A DNA stretch of 64,000 nucleotides, taken from the NCBI RefSeq assembly GCF_034190915.1, contig NW_026947496.1:57608501-57672500 (forward strand), written 5' to 3'. Source of the stretch: Cavia porcellus. Taxonomy: Eukaryota > Chordata > Mammalia > Rodentia > Caviidae. Shown one piece after another: positions 1-9,706 of this stretch (positions are counted from its first letter, which is position 1; each line of letters opens with the position of its first letter). A program made the position numbers and the translations under genes. A model generated the notes under the pieces. That model did not search any database. It had not been told where the DNA came from and saw only the letters and a list, made by a program, of their open reading frames with translations.

Positions 1-2375
1 TTAATACAAGAATTTTCAGAAGATTGGTGGAAATGTACCTCCAAGAAGGAAATTCTGAACATTTACACAGTGCTAGCATTTTCATGCTAAACATATAATT
101 TTCTGTCTAAATTTGACAATATAGTGCACTAAAATACACAACTAACTCCCATAAAAGCAAAATTGATACATGAAATGTTAGCTATATTACTATGATTTCT
201 GAGTGATGTTCCATGCCTTTATAAATGTCTTTCTTCTTTGATTTACCCATCAATGGTTTTGAATTCTCACAAAAAAGGAATTTTTAAAGCTTAAGCAACT
301 TGGGCATTTGCTTTTAAATTAACATAACCCAGTCGTTACCATTCTCACCACTGAAAGGCCATAAAATAATTTTAATACGTGACCAGCTAAAATGAAGATG
401 GTTTTATTATTCATGAATACTCTAATATGAATGAAACCTGTATTTCTCCATTATATTAAATCATAGTACAACATAAAACTGTCAGACTAGATTGTAGGTA
501 CATAGTCCCTATGGAGTTTCCTTAAGTTTTTCTATGGGATTTTTTTTTTCCTGTAATACCTATGCATTCATTTTTTGGCTCATTTCTTTCTTCTGGTATT
601 TTAAATCATTGTTTCAGTGAATTTTTGATCTTGGGCTAGATGTCACGAACTCATGCTGTCTCAGAAATAACATTTTCTACAATAATATCAAAATGGAGTA
701 GAAGTTAAAAGGCTAAATTGATAAACTTTAGAATTAGAAAGGGTTTTGGGGATTGAAGCCAGTACCCTGTCTCCCTAGACATTTTGCTACAACTTTTGGT
801 CACAGAAGAGAAGAAAACTTTCTCTTCCAGCACTCAGGGAACCTGACACCTGAAGACATTCTAGGAATTTTGGTAGTTACAGGCACTGGCCTGCATAAAA
901 CATAAAATAGCACAGTGTTTTCTTTTTGCATATATAATCTGAAACATACTTTCTGATTCTTGGCTTCCTTATTTGCATAGTGAGGATTACTGCACTGCAT
1001 TCACACAGACATTGTGAAGAGTATAGAATGTTATTCATGAGCAGTGCTTACTGTGATGCCTATAAATGATAATCATTATCATTTTTGTAGGTACTGGGCT
1101 CTGAAGCCCACATCTCTCCTTTCTCTGCAGAACCTCCAATTTGAGAATTATGGACTAAAATTCTAGGTGAATTCTCAAGAAGAATTATTACCGTTTCAGT
1201 ACTTATGGATGACCACATTAGTTTAAGGAATATAGTGGTTGTTTGTGGCCTGGGTTTATAATTCATCTTTTTAAAAAAGTTGTGCTTGTATTAATATGTG
1301 TTTGCAGTGCATATTAATTACCTTCACTGTGGGAAATTGGTACTTGTACACAATACATCTTAATTCTTTTTATGCCCCCCATCTCTTTTGGTCCCTTTCC
1401 CATTTGCAGAAGATCTTGTTTCTTTTTATTTATCTTTTATTTGCTATTTGACTTATGTATACTTTGGGTTTCTCATATATGAAAATCCATGTGATATTTA
1501 AGCTTGTGTATCTGAGTTATTTTGCTCAAAATTATGGTCTCAATATAGTTATTTAGGGCAAGAGTCCCTTCTACAACATTCCAAGAGGAGCACTTGCTCT
1601 AATTCTCATTATTTAAACATGATAAAATAAAGCTAATAAAATGTGAAATGTGTTGTTCTATCTTCTTAGCTTGATAGTATATCAGTATAATGACTGAGAA
1701 TGCTCAGTTCAAATTTTAAGTGTTCCTTGAATTCCATAGAATATTCTTGGATCTTACACTGAAACATGGTGGTACAGGACGAACCCAAACATGGCCTGAA
1801 CCATGTCCTCTTTTTTTCTCTGTGCTTCAGCTTCTTCCCTGTACCGTGAAAAGCATTACATGTGTACAAGGACCCTTCTACATGCACTGATTTTGGAATA
1901 GTGCCCTTAATCACTCTGGGCACCAAGGAACACGCTATGAGCTCTGCCATCCCGCAGAGGACACCCCTAAATATGCCTTAGATTTGTATCAGGGGTCCAA
2001 ATGCCAAGATCATATTCTAAAATAGGGCATGTAAACTATAAATAGGTATAGTTTTTTTTTTTAATATAGTAAATTATTCATCCTGTAAAAAAGAGTGACT
2101 GGATCGGAAACAGAAACGGACCCTTATGGACTCAGGTAAGATTTACTTCTATCTGACTGTAAAGAATGTTTTTGCACCTGATTGCCATCAAACCCAAGGT
2201 TGACATCAACTTGCCTCTCTTTAGGAAAACTCAGAATTCTGAAGTGAAGGTTTATCGTATAAATTGGAAGAGAGCCCAAAGAACTTTGCTTGTGACTAGG
2301 ACACCAAAATTTGAATTTGACTATTTTACTCATACTTAAGATTTTTATAGCTGCATTAATAATAAAATGAGGTCA
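1..2375. other. unassigned AT-rich sequence
   Basis: I see no recognisable gene, RNA gene or repeat in this stretch. Open frames are short (under 100 codons), lie on both strands and show no family motif, as expected by chance in AT-rich DNA. Short T-tracts occur near 541-550 and 2050-2062. Very old decayed repeats cannot be excluded. Confidence 0.5.
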
Positions 2376-2376
2376 T

Positions 2377-2790
2377 ATATTAGTTTTCTGTTGCTGCAAA
2401 TCAGTTATCTCAAACACTAGCATTTTAAAACAATAAGGATATATAAACTGAGATTCTGGAGCCCAAAGATCAGGGAAGAGTTTAGCTGGATAGTTGTAGC
2501 TCTGCATCTTTCATGAAGTTATTGCGCAGAGGTCAGCTGGGACCATAGTATCTTGAAGACTTGATTGGGGCTAGAAAGTTCACTTACAAAGTGGCTGACA
2601 CCTATAATTATTATGGCCACCTGTCTGGGTTTTTATTGGCTGTTGCAAGGAGTTCTCACTACCTTGGCATTCTGTATGTTAGCTTTCTCATGACATGCCA
2701 CCAGATTTCCCCATAGTAAGTGACGCCAGAGAGAAGTGAGAATTTCTTTTGTGATGCAACCTTGGAATTCACAACTTATCTAACACATCC
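2377..2790 (-). mobile_element. old MaLR (MLT1-type) LTR fragment, antisense
   Basis: The left edge reads ttagttttctgttgctgc, followed by a stretch resembling the reverse complement of the MLT1 LTR 3' end. A cagaggtcagctgggacc-type motif, a gcttgattgggg-type segment and a late aagtgacgcc segment follow in the usual order. The copy is strongly diverged and its outer borders are uncertain. This is a solitary LTR relic of an ERVL-MaLR element with no internal coding sequence. A different MLT subfamily, or a similar old LTR, is possible. Confidence 0.45.
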
Positions 2791-2865
2791 TCAAAGTGGA
2801 GGAATTAGGCTCCAGTATTTGAAGAATATCAATTTTTACCATACTTTAAAACAATTTTAGGGGTG

Positions 2866-2925
2866 TGTTCAAGGTCCTGGGTTTGATCCTCAGCAATGAA
2901 AAATAAGAAATAAATAAACCAAAAC
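2866..2925 (+). mobile_element. ID-type SINE fragment
   Basis: The stretch contains aaggtcctgggtttgatcct followed by cagcaatg and an A-rich tail. That is the B-box end of a tRNA-derived ID SINE. The A-box half is missing or too diverged to see. Confidence 0.5.
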
Positions 2926-3269
2926 TAGAGTATATGTTTGAAAGTAAATACTTATGAAAAGTAAAGTACTGTAAATATATTTATAGGTGTTAAAATTCTG
3001 GGATTAATATTACTAGGGAAGAACAAGTATTTGATAGACATTAAAAGATTAGCTAAAAATCACATAGGTAGACCTAGAATGCCTGAGGATTTTGTCTGAT
3101 TTCAAATATCTTGATTTCTTCACTATGACATAATATTATAGTGACAAATATCTACAGAGAAAGAACATTTGAATGCACAATATTACCTTAACATAATTCC
3201 ATAGTGTAAAGTATGGCTTTCAGTTTTAATTAACTGAAAGGTTATCAAAGATGAACCTTGAGGATAGTT
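2926..3269. other. unassigned sequence
   Basis: No gene or repeat is recognised here. It lies just left of the T-rich border that I take as the 3' end of the ancient antisense L1. Confidence 0.4.
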
Positions 3270-3465
3270 TTTTCCATTTTTTTAAAAGTGAGATAATTGT
3301 ACATTCTCATGTAGTTTGAAGAAATAATACAGGCTTTTTTTTTTGGACTCCTCATTTCATTTCATAAAGCTAAGAGTCTAATGTCACAAACAAGGTCCTG
3401 GAATGCATCAGTTTACTGATCTTATTCAGATTTTCCAGTTTTAAACATTTATGTGAGTTGCTATG

Positions 3466-3477
3466 AATAAATTTCTC
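3466..3477. repeat. left target-site duplication of the truncated HAL1-like copy
   Basis: The 12-mer aataaatttctc recurs exactly at 4411-4422, flanking the element. Its first bases could partly overlap the A-rich tail, so the secure core is aaatttctc. Confidence 0.75.
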
Positions 3478-4410
3478 TTAACACAAATGATGCTTAAATT
3501 GTTCGGTTCTGACCTGCGTTGTTTTGTTACAATGTCCATTTTATCTCAATTTCCCCCCCTTTTTAAAATTAATCTATTTTCTCTCATTTTTTTAATTAAG
3601 GGAATACTAAATTAAAAATAGCGGGACATATTATAGTAACTTTTTTGTTTTCCTATTAACCTGATTTGAAGCCCAGTATTGCTCTCCCCATCTTGTTCTG
3701 TCTGATTATTCTATATTCTATTTTGTTTGATAGTATCAAGTTTGAGGGTATAGGCAACCACTTTGAAGGCAATAAGATATACTATGATGCCCATTATGGA
3801 CTGACTACTATCTTTTTTTGAGGTTCTATAAGGTCTTCGGTGTAGGTTTTACTGGTCTTGTTCTGTACTGTTTTGATCAATTCAATAGACATAGGCAATG
3901 ATGATATAGGCAACTCAATTTAAAAATAGCAAGAGGCACAATGGTAACCACTTTTGATCACCTGGTATTCTATTTTTGTATCATGTACTATGCCCACCCT
4001 TCTGTTTGACTGTTTTGTTTAGTCACATTTGGTTTTATTCTCTTCAAAAAAAGTAATAAGAACTGTGGGAGTAATAAAACCTGAAAAATGTAATTGTTAT
4101 TGTAAAAAAGAGAGGAAAGGAAGGTGGACTAAGGGATATAACCGCAGGTATGTTTGAGTGTGTAGGATGGAAAACCATATTACTGAGCTTTTTTTGATCA
4201 TTGAACGGAACTGTCTCCAATTTCACTGTATGAATGTCCACTTTATATGCTTTAATTTTATAATTTGTACAACTGTTTCTAGGAAGACAATATGTAACCT
4301 ATTAACTAGTGATTTCTCACTGTATATTTTTTTCTTGAAATTCTGTATTACTTGTACCTTTTACTGCTTTGTTTTTTTGTCCTTTCTTTTTTCTCTTTAA
4401 ATAAAAAAAT
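3478..4410 (+). mobile_element. 5'-truncated HAL1-like element (3' UTR only)
   Basis: From about 3491 to 4410 this aligns collinearly with 6950-7857, the 3' UTR of the neighbouring full copy. Shared segments include a gacctgc...tttgtt block, ttaattaaggga, tcaccatcttgtt-type and gtaataagaactgtgggag blocks, and a terminal taaataaa. It has no ORF1 and no ORF2. The ends are set by the 12-bp direct repeat. This is typical of reverse transcription that stopped early after target-primed insertion. It sits in the 3' UTR of the ancient antisense L1. Confidence 0.85.
4400..4405 (+). terminator. polyadenylation signal AATAAA of the truncated copy
   Basis: AATAAA lies right before the A-rich end of the element, at the same relative place as in the full copy (7842-7847). 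Confidence 0.7.
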
Positions 4411-4422
4411 AATAAATTTCTC
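4411..4422. repeat. right target-site duplication of the truncated HAL1-like copy
   Basis: This is an exact match to 3466-3477 (aataaatttctc). Confidence 0.75.
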
Positions 4423-4484
4423 ACCTTTACAAATTAATATATTCATCACAATAGTCAAGTTGTTAAGGGATCTGACATTATAAG

Positions 4485-4496
4485 AATCCTGCCTTA
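4485..4496. repeat. left target-site duplication of the full HAL1-like element
   Basis: The 12-mer aatcctgcctta is repeated exactly at 7858-7869. Removing the element and one copy restores a readable stretch of the ancient L1 3' UTR. Confidence 0.9.
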
Positions 4497-5380
4497 GGAG
4501 TTTGCTGTTTGCAGCTGCCATGAGAGGCAGCCCAGCCGTGCCCGCCTGCCTGGGAGCCAACTGAGTGTGGACTGAAACCTCCAAAAACTGCTATTGACTT
4601 CCGGGAGAACATGGCAGACAAATAACAGCAGTCACAGAGGCTCTCTGAGATTACCAGCTTAGAATCCAGGAGTGATGCTGTGTGAGGAGTCCTAAGCGAG
4701 GGGAGATGTACCCTGCCGACCCAGGAATGAACTAAGCTGAGAGACACCAACTGGAAATGCAATCCTGATGCTATAACAGGAACAGATAAAATCTCAGCAC
4801 AGAAGCTGGATCCCGCACCATTGGAAGCTGCAATTTGAATTTCCTGCTGCCGCTGCTGCGTTCCAATCGGCATGGCAGGGAGAGAGACACGTGAAAGTTC
4901 TGAGAACGGGAATCGGCAAACCAAACGGCGTTGAGAGCAAGACTAGCAGGGAGCTCTGTATCGATCTGCAGTGAGTGAGAGAAGTGGGGACCCTTCCATA
5001 GACTAGGAGGCTCTAACAGAGGACATTCTGGGACAGGCAGACTAGCCAGAACAGGGCCCTGCAGTAACTTTAGTTGCATATTCCCCTCTCAAGTGGGATT
5101 GGTGGGGAGTGCTTGGCCTGGTGACGCCACGGACTAAGATCCAGTAGGCTAGCCCAAATCAGGTCCCTGTCCTGGCAGTGCACCCTAGCAGTGAAGCCTT
5201 CGGTAGATTGACCTGGAGGGACCGGCCCAGGTCTGTGTTTCCCTAGTACACTGCAGTGGGCGAGAACACCTAGCTGGCAGATTCAAACAAACTGTAACAG
5301 ACAAAAGAGAAAAAAAAAAAAAAACCCAAAAAACAAAACAAAAAAAACAAACAAACTTTGGGCCTCCTACATACGTTTGA
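4497..5380 (+). promoter_or_regulatory. 5' UTR / presumed internal promoter of the HAL1-like element
   Basis: This roughly 880-bp leader between the target-site duplication and the ORF1 start is clearly richer in G+C than its surroundings. It ends in an A-rich run (about 5310-5355) before the first ATG. L1-type elements carry their pol II promoter in this position, so promoter function is inferred from place and composition. It does not resemble the 5' UTR of the antisense L1 at 18851-19279. Confidence 0.6.
4515..4590 (+). other. MaLR-LTR-like segment at the extreme 5' end of the HAL1-like element
   Basis: The segment reads gcagctgccatgagag, then tgggagccaac, then tggactgaaacctcc. That motif order is characteristic of the 3' part of MaLR-type LTRs. 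Bases 4567-4590 match 29676-29699, inside a MaLR-like LTR in this window, at 22 of 24 positions. It begins within about 20 bp of the target-site duplication and stops before the usual polyadenylation region. It could be a captured LTR promoter fragment or chance similarity. Confidence 0.45.
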
Positions 5381-6457
5381 ATGGAAGGAACAAAAAGTAT
5401 GGGAAGAGGGAGCAACAGTAAAGGGTCCTCAGTCCCCAATCCTGAGAACACTGATCCAGGAAAGGTAAATGCAAAAGAGAATGAAGACAGAAAACATGAA
5501 ATATTGGACACGGCACCAATAGACAAAGCGGTATCTCCGGAGCCTCATAGATGAGTTCAAAAATGAAGTATTTAATGAAATAAAGCAAGAAATATGTAGA
5601 ATAGTTAGGGAAATGCTAAGCACCACCCAAGAAAAACAGATGGTGGAATGGAAGAACAGAAAAAAAGGGGAGAATTGTTTGATGGAGAAAATAGAGAAAA
5701 CATAGAATATGTGAAGCAGGTTCAAAGAGATTACCAGGAAACTAAAAACTCTATTGAAAGCTGGCATAACAGCTTGAAAGAAACTAAGGATAGATTATCA
5801 GAACTGGAGGACAGATTTGTAAGTTGGGAGCATGAAATGAAAAACTTCTTAAAAATAACAAGAAAACAAGCAGCAATAATACAAAGGCTAGAAGATGATA
5901 AGAGGATCTATAACTTAAGAATTAAGAACATAAAAGAAGAAGTAGGGACACAAACAAATGAATTACAAAAGCTATTCACAGAAATAATCCAGGAGAATTT
6001 CCCTAATTTAGCAAAAGGTAAAGATACTCAGATATATGAGGCATATAGGTCCCCAGCCAATTACAACCCAAACAGAGCTATACCCAGGCATATAATAATC
6101 AAAATTCCAGAAATCCAATATAAGAACAGAATATTAAAAGCCGTCAGAGACAAGAAACAGATTACTTACAAGGGAACACCCATCAGAATTACAGCAGACT
6201 TCTCGGCACAAACCATCAAACCACGAAGAGCATAGGGGGAAATAATTCAAGCTTTGAAAGATAATAACCTCCAGTCAAGATTGATGTATCCTGCACAACT
6301 GTTGCTAGAAATTGATGGAAAAACAAGGTGCTTCCAGGATAAAGAGGAACTAGGGGAATTTGCAACCACCAATTCAACTCTATAGAGATTACTGCAGGAT
6401 ATTCCAAAAATGAAAAATACCAAGATTCCAGAAACAGTGGCAGAGAGACTACAATGA
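5381..6457 (+). pseudogene. L1-type ORF1 (ORF1p-like RNA-binding protein), broken
   Basis: ORF1p is a trimeric nucleic-acid chaperone that coats L1-type RNA in the cytoplasm. The start at 5381 gives a Ser/Asn-rich N-terminus (MEGTKSMGRGSNSKG). That frame ends at TGA 5552-5554. The reading continues one frame over from about 5535 to 5690 with coiled-coil sequence, then returns to the first frame from 5648 on. The coiled coil includes ESWHNSLKETKDRLSELEDR. The RRM-like domain contains RIKNIKEE and FPNLAKGKD, and the C-terminal domain contains RHIIIKIPE and PIRITADFSAQT. In-frame TAGs at 6233-6235 and 6383-6385 precede the natural end at TGA 6455-6457. The total of about 359 codons fits the normal ORF1p size. 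Two compensating frameshifts and two stops make it inactive as read. Confidence 0.88.
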
Positions 6458-6599
6458 ATGGAGCAGAAAGCAAAATGAAGAAGACAACCTGACAACTAAT
6501 GACAGAAAAAGAGCTCAATAGAAATGAGGCAGAGAAGGCTGGATGGTAGGAACAGCCATTTTGGAGAAAACAAGACAAACAATAATAACAAGACAAACA

Positions 6600-7500
6600 A
6601 ACAATAATAGGTAGTGCTGATTTAATATCCTCTTGTTTTGAAGTACCATCAAACTTTTGTTCTTCTGTCTCCATCGGTTTTAACCTGTTGTATCTTATTG
6701 GATTTTATTACATGTGATAATATAAACAAAAACTTTTATAGACAAGGAGATTATACAGAAACCATTGTTCATTTTCTGTTAGTTGATTCTAAATACCCTG
6801 TAATACTGTCATTCTCTTGAACGGTTTTACATTATCTTGATATGTTTGATGCTACAGTATACGAAGTTATACCCAAAGATTTTAAGGAAAGAGACACTAT
6901 GGTAACTACTTTTATGTCGAGATTATCTTGTGGTGAATCACTATTTTGCTTAAATGGCTATGTTTTGACCTGCACTGCTTTGTTGTTATGCCCTCTTTTT
7001 TATCTCAATCTCCTTTTTATTATCTACTTTTTCATTTTTATCCTTTTAATTAAGGGAAAAATAAATTAAAAAATAGCAGGATATATTATAGTAACCCATA
7101 TTGATTTCCTATTAACTTGGTTTGAAACCCTCTATTGCTCTCACCATCTTGTTTTGACTGATTTTCCTCTATTCTGTTCTGCTTGATAGTACCAAGTTCG
7201 AAAGTATAGGCAAAACTGTGAAGACAATCAGATTCATTATGATACCCATTCTGATTGACTATTATCTTCTTTTGAAGTCCTGTAATGTCTCCAATGTTTT
7301 GGTTTTATTGGTCTTGTTCTTTACCCTTTTTTTCAATTTTATTATAACTGATGATACAGGCAATTCTTTTTAAGATAGCAAGAGACATTATGGTAACCAT
7401 TGTTGATCACTGTATATTTTGTTTTTACATTATGTATTATGTCCATCCTTTTGATTTGACTGACTCTGTCCTGTTATGTCACATTTGGTTTTACTTTCTT
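6600..7500 (+). repeat. diverged tandem array (about 145-190 bp units) in the HAL1-like 3' UTR
   Basis: A recurring core of the type attat-ggtaacc-att-ttgat appears near 6606, 6751, 6897, 7086, 7237 and 7388. The spacings are about 145, 146, 189, 151 and 151 bp. Sequence after each core is also related, with T-rich stretches and a gattgactattatctt-like piece. The same core occurs in the 3' UTR of the antisense L1 at 14418-15060. Unit borders are read by eye. Confidence 0.7.
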
Positions 7501-7857
7501 CAAAAAAAAAAAAAAAAAGTAATAAGAACTGTGGGAGAAATAAAACCCAAAATGTGTAATTGTCATTGTACAAAAGAAAGGAAAAGAAAGTGCTCTAAAG
7601 GTTTTAACTGCATATATATTTAAGTGTGTAATATAGATAAACCATATTACTGAGTTTTGTTGGATCATTGAACAAAACTGTTTGCAGTCTCACTGTTTGA
7701 AAGTCCCCTCTATCTGCTTTAATTTTGTAACTTGAACAACTATTTCTAAGATGACAATATGTAATTAACTGGTGATTTCCTAATGTTTATTTTTTCTGAA
7801 ATTCTGTATAATTTGTACCCTTTTTCTGGTTTTTCTCCTTAAATAAAATTAAAAAAA
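7501..7857 (+). other. 3' extension of the HAL1-like element beyond an internal A-tract
   Basis: An A-run at 7502-7518 stands where the related L1 3' UTR ends in its poly(A). About 340 bp of non-array sequence follow, from gtaataagaactgtgggag onward, with their own AATAAA. The truncated copy has the same tail but a shorter A-run of about 7 at 4046-4052. The tail therefore belongs to the family. It looks like read-through sequence that became fixed. Confidence 0.6.
7842..7847 (+). terminator. polyadenylation signal AATAAA of the full HAL1-like element
   Basis: AATAAA lies just before the terminal A-run and the right target-site duplication. Confidence 0.8.
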
Positions 7858-7869
7858 AATCCTGCCTTA
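7858..7869. repeat. right target-site duplication of the full HAL1-like element
   Basis: This is an exact match to 4485-4496 (aatcctgcctta), directly after the A-tail. Confidence 0.9.
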
Positions 7870-8334
7870 TCTCTTTTATAATCACACACTATTTTAGTGC
7901 CTTCTGTAGCTCCATTCTTTTAAGTCCAGGTAACTAGTAGCCATGTCCTGTTTCTAAAATTTTGTCTTTTGTAAAACTTGTATAAGTGAAATCACATAAT
8001 GCATAAATTTTTGCAATGTTTCCTTATTCAGCATGATTCTTTGAGGAATCTCCCAAGTTGTTTCTATTTGTTACAGGGCATTATTAAATGATGTAAGTTC
8101 TGTAGTTTTTTAACCACTAACTATTGTTGAGCATGTGGGTTAGTATCAGTTTTTGAATATTATGATAAAGCTTCTAAAATTCATCCTACATTTTTGTGTG
8201 AACATAAACTTTCATTTTTCTAGGATAAGTGTGCAGGAATATAACTGATAGATTATATGATAGTTGCACATTTAAATATTTAAAAATTGTCAAGTTTCCA
8301 AGTAATGTCACTCATGTGTATAAACAGTCAACCT

Positions 8335-8690
8335 CATAAAAGCTGAGAGAAGAAGAGAGGTTATTGAAGCCTGGAAAGAACAGGACACGCAAAGGATGGG
8401 GGAAGGTTGATTAACTGGTGCTTGTTACAGGTAGAAGTAAGTGCTGCTGTCCTGCTGCATGGTAGAATGGTTACACAGAGCAATAATGTGCTGTGTATTT
8501 CAGAAAAATCTACAGGAAACGATTTTAAATATTTTCAACTCATTGAAATGATAAATGTTTATGAAGACAGAGATGGACATTCTGAGTTGAACATTATATC
8601 ATGTATATCTGCATTGAAACATCACATGATATTCCATAAATATGTTCAGTAAAAGAAGGGAACAGAAAAAGAAAGCCCAGCCATGCTATT
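8335..8690 (+). mobile_element. L1 3'-end fragment nested in the ancient antisense L1
   Basis: Sense-strand L1 3' UTR signatures occur in order: catggtagaatggttacac, gattttaaatattttcaac, gataaatgtttatgaag, acatcacatgatattccata and aaatatgttcag. Ancient L1 sequence of the opposite strand lies on both sides. Exact borders and the duplication are blurred by divergence. It carries no coding sequence. Confidence 0.65.
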
Positions 8691-9059
8691 TTTCAGAGCA
8701 TCTGTAGCATTTCACTTCTCCAGAAACAATATACCAATTTTCATCACATCCTGAACCATATTCGACGCTGTCTGTATGCCTTGTTTTAGTTACCGAGATA
8801 GATACATAGTGAGATCTCATCATTTTAACTTAAATTTCTCTAGTGGCTAATAAGTTTGAAGAAATTTTCATGTGCTCAGCTTTTTTTTTTTTTTTTTTCA
8901 ATTTGTATATATCCTCTTTCATTTCAACTCCCTTTGTCCATTTGGGGTTATATTTATATTGTACTGCAAATTTTGAGCTTTTTAAATATAATCAAGATAT
9001 TAGAACTTTGCCACACATGTGGTTTGTAAATACTGATCGTGCTTTATAGCTTTACTTTA

Positions 9060-9150
9060 TTTATTTATTTATTGGGTACCAGGGATAGAACTCACAATCT
9101 TGCTTTTGTCAGGCAAGCGCTTATGCTGCTGAGCTAAATCCCTGGCCCTG
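9060..9150 (-). mobile_element. ID-type SINE, antisense, with target-site duplication
   Basis: The minus strand reads a tRNA-derived A box (gggatttagctcagcagc) and a B-box end (gattgtgagttctatc), followed by a TTTA-type tail seen as TTTATTTATTTATT at the left edge. The flanks tagctttacttta (9047-9059) and tagctttatttta (9151-9163) differ at one of 13 positions. It interrupts the ancient L1 ORF2. Pol III-type SINE, dependent on L1 for movement. Confidence 0.88.
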
Positions 9151-9255
9151 TAGCTTTATTTTAATGCTCAGGTGAACTTTTACAAAGTAATTTTTATCAT
9201 TTTGATGAGATAAAATTTTCCTTTTAGGGATAATGATTCAGCATTTTGGGCACTC

Positions 9256-9259
9256 AATC
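9256..9259. repeat. 4-bp target duplication AATC, left of the solitary LTR
   Basis: AATC is repeated at 9703-9706. The ancient L1 sequence reads on across the pair once the LTR is lifted out. Confidence 0.75.
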
Positions 9260-9702
9260 TGAAGCTGTAGAAGAAAAATGAGAGAGATAAGGAGACAAAC
9301 CAGGAGGCCTTTAATGGCAAGCTTCACCGGGCAGGCATAAGGAGGCTCTCCAGAAAGAGCAAAGAAGCGGAACTACTTGCATCAGTTTTAGCTGGGGGAG
9401 AAGTTTGGGAGGTGGACAAAATGACATTGACAGCTGATTTAGAGGAGTATCTGTGTAAACCTGGAGACAGATGTACCCAGAGCTGGAGGTGGAGGCTTGG
9501 GTGGTTGTGGAATCTTGGGGTTGGAAAGGGCTCAGCACACTTGCATAAAGGGAGTGGGAGGTTTATCCCTGGATTGATAAGGGGGATGTAGAAGTTACTT
9601 ACTCTTGGAAAGATAAGTGACATCTCTGGGTCATACCCAGTTGGGAGGATGTAGTTAAACCCCAGGTTAGCAGGATCTACCAGATAACAATTGTAGTTGT
9701 CA
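9260..9702 (-). mobile_element. solitary ERV LTR (ERV1-like), antisense
   Basis: This 443-bp insertion starts TG and ends CA, flanked by the 4-bp repeat AATC. On the minus strand an ATTAAA polyadenylation signal (plus-strand 9311-9316) is followed by about 50 bp of U5-like sequence. That fits an LTR with a short R-U5. A 4-bp duplication is typical of gammaretrovirus-like (ERV1) integrases. No internal viral sequence is present, so it is a solo LTR left by recombination. The open frames on the minus strand (longest 99 codons) show no viral protein motif. Confidence 0.72.
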
Positions 9703-9706
9703 AATC
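9703..9706. repeat. 4-bp target duplication AATC, right of the solitary LTR
   Basis: This is the partner of 9256-9259. Confidence 0.75.

Larger units (their letters stand above)
4497..7857 (+). mobile_element. full-length ORF2-less L1-type retrotransposon (HAL1-like)
   Basis: This 3.36-kb element is bounded by exact 12-bp target-site duplications. It has a 5' UTR (4497-5380), an L1-type ORF1 (5381-6457, broken) and a 1.4-kb 3' UTR ending in AATAAA and an A-tail. No endonuclease or reverse transcriptase sequence is present between ORF1 and the 3' UTR, where an L1 would carry about 3.8 kb of ORF2. HAL1 (half-L1) elements are known as ORF1-only relatives of L1 that depend on L1 ORF2p in trans. 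The truncated sister copy at 3478-4410 shows it is a family rather than one deleted L1. The age looks moderate: few frame breaks and clear duplications. Confidence 0.88.

Noticed and set aside
4478..5079. Overlapping minus-strand frames of 102-148 codons
   Set aside because: They are antisense shadows of the G+C-richer 5' UTR of the half-L1; no protein motif is visible.
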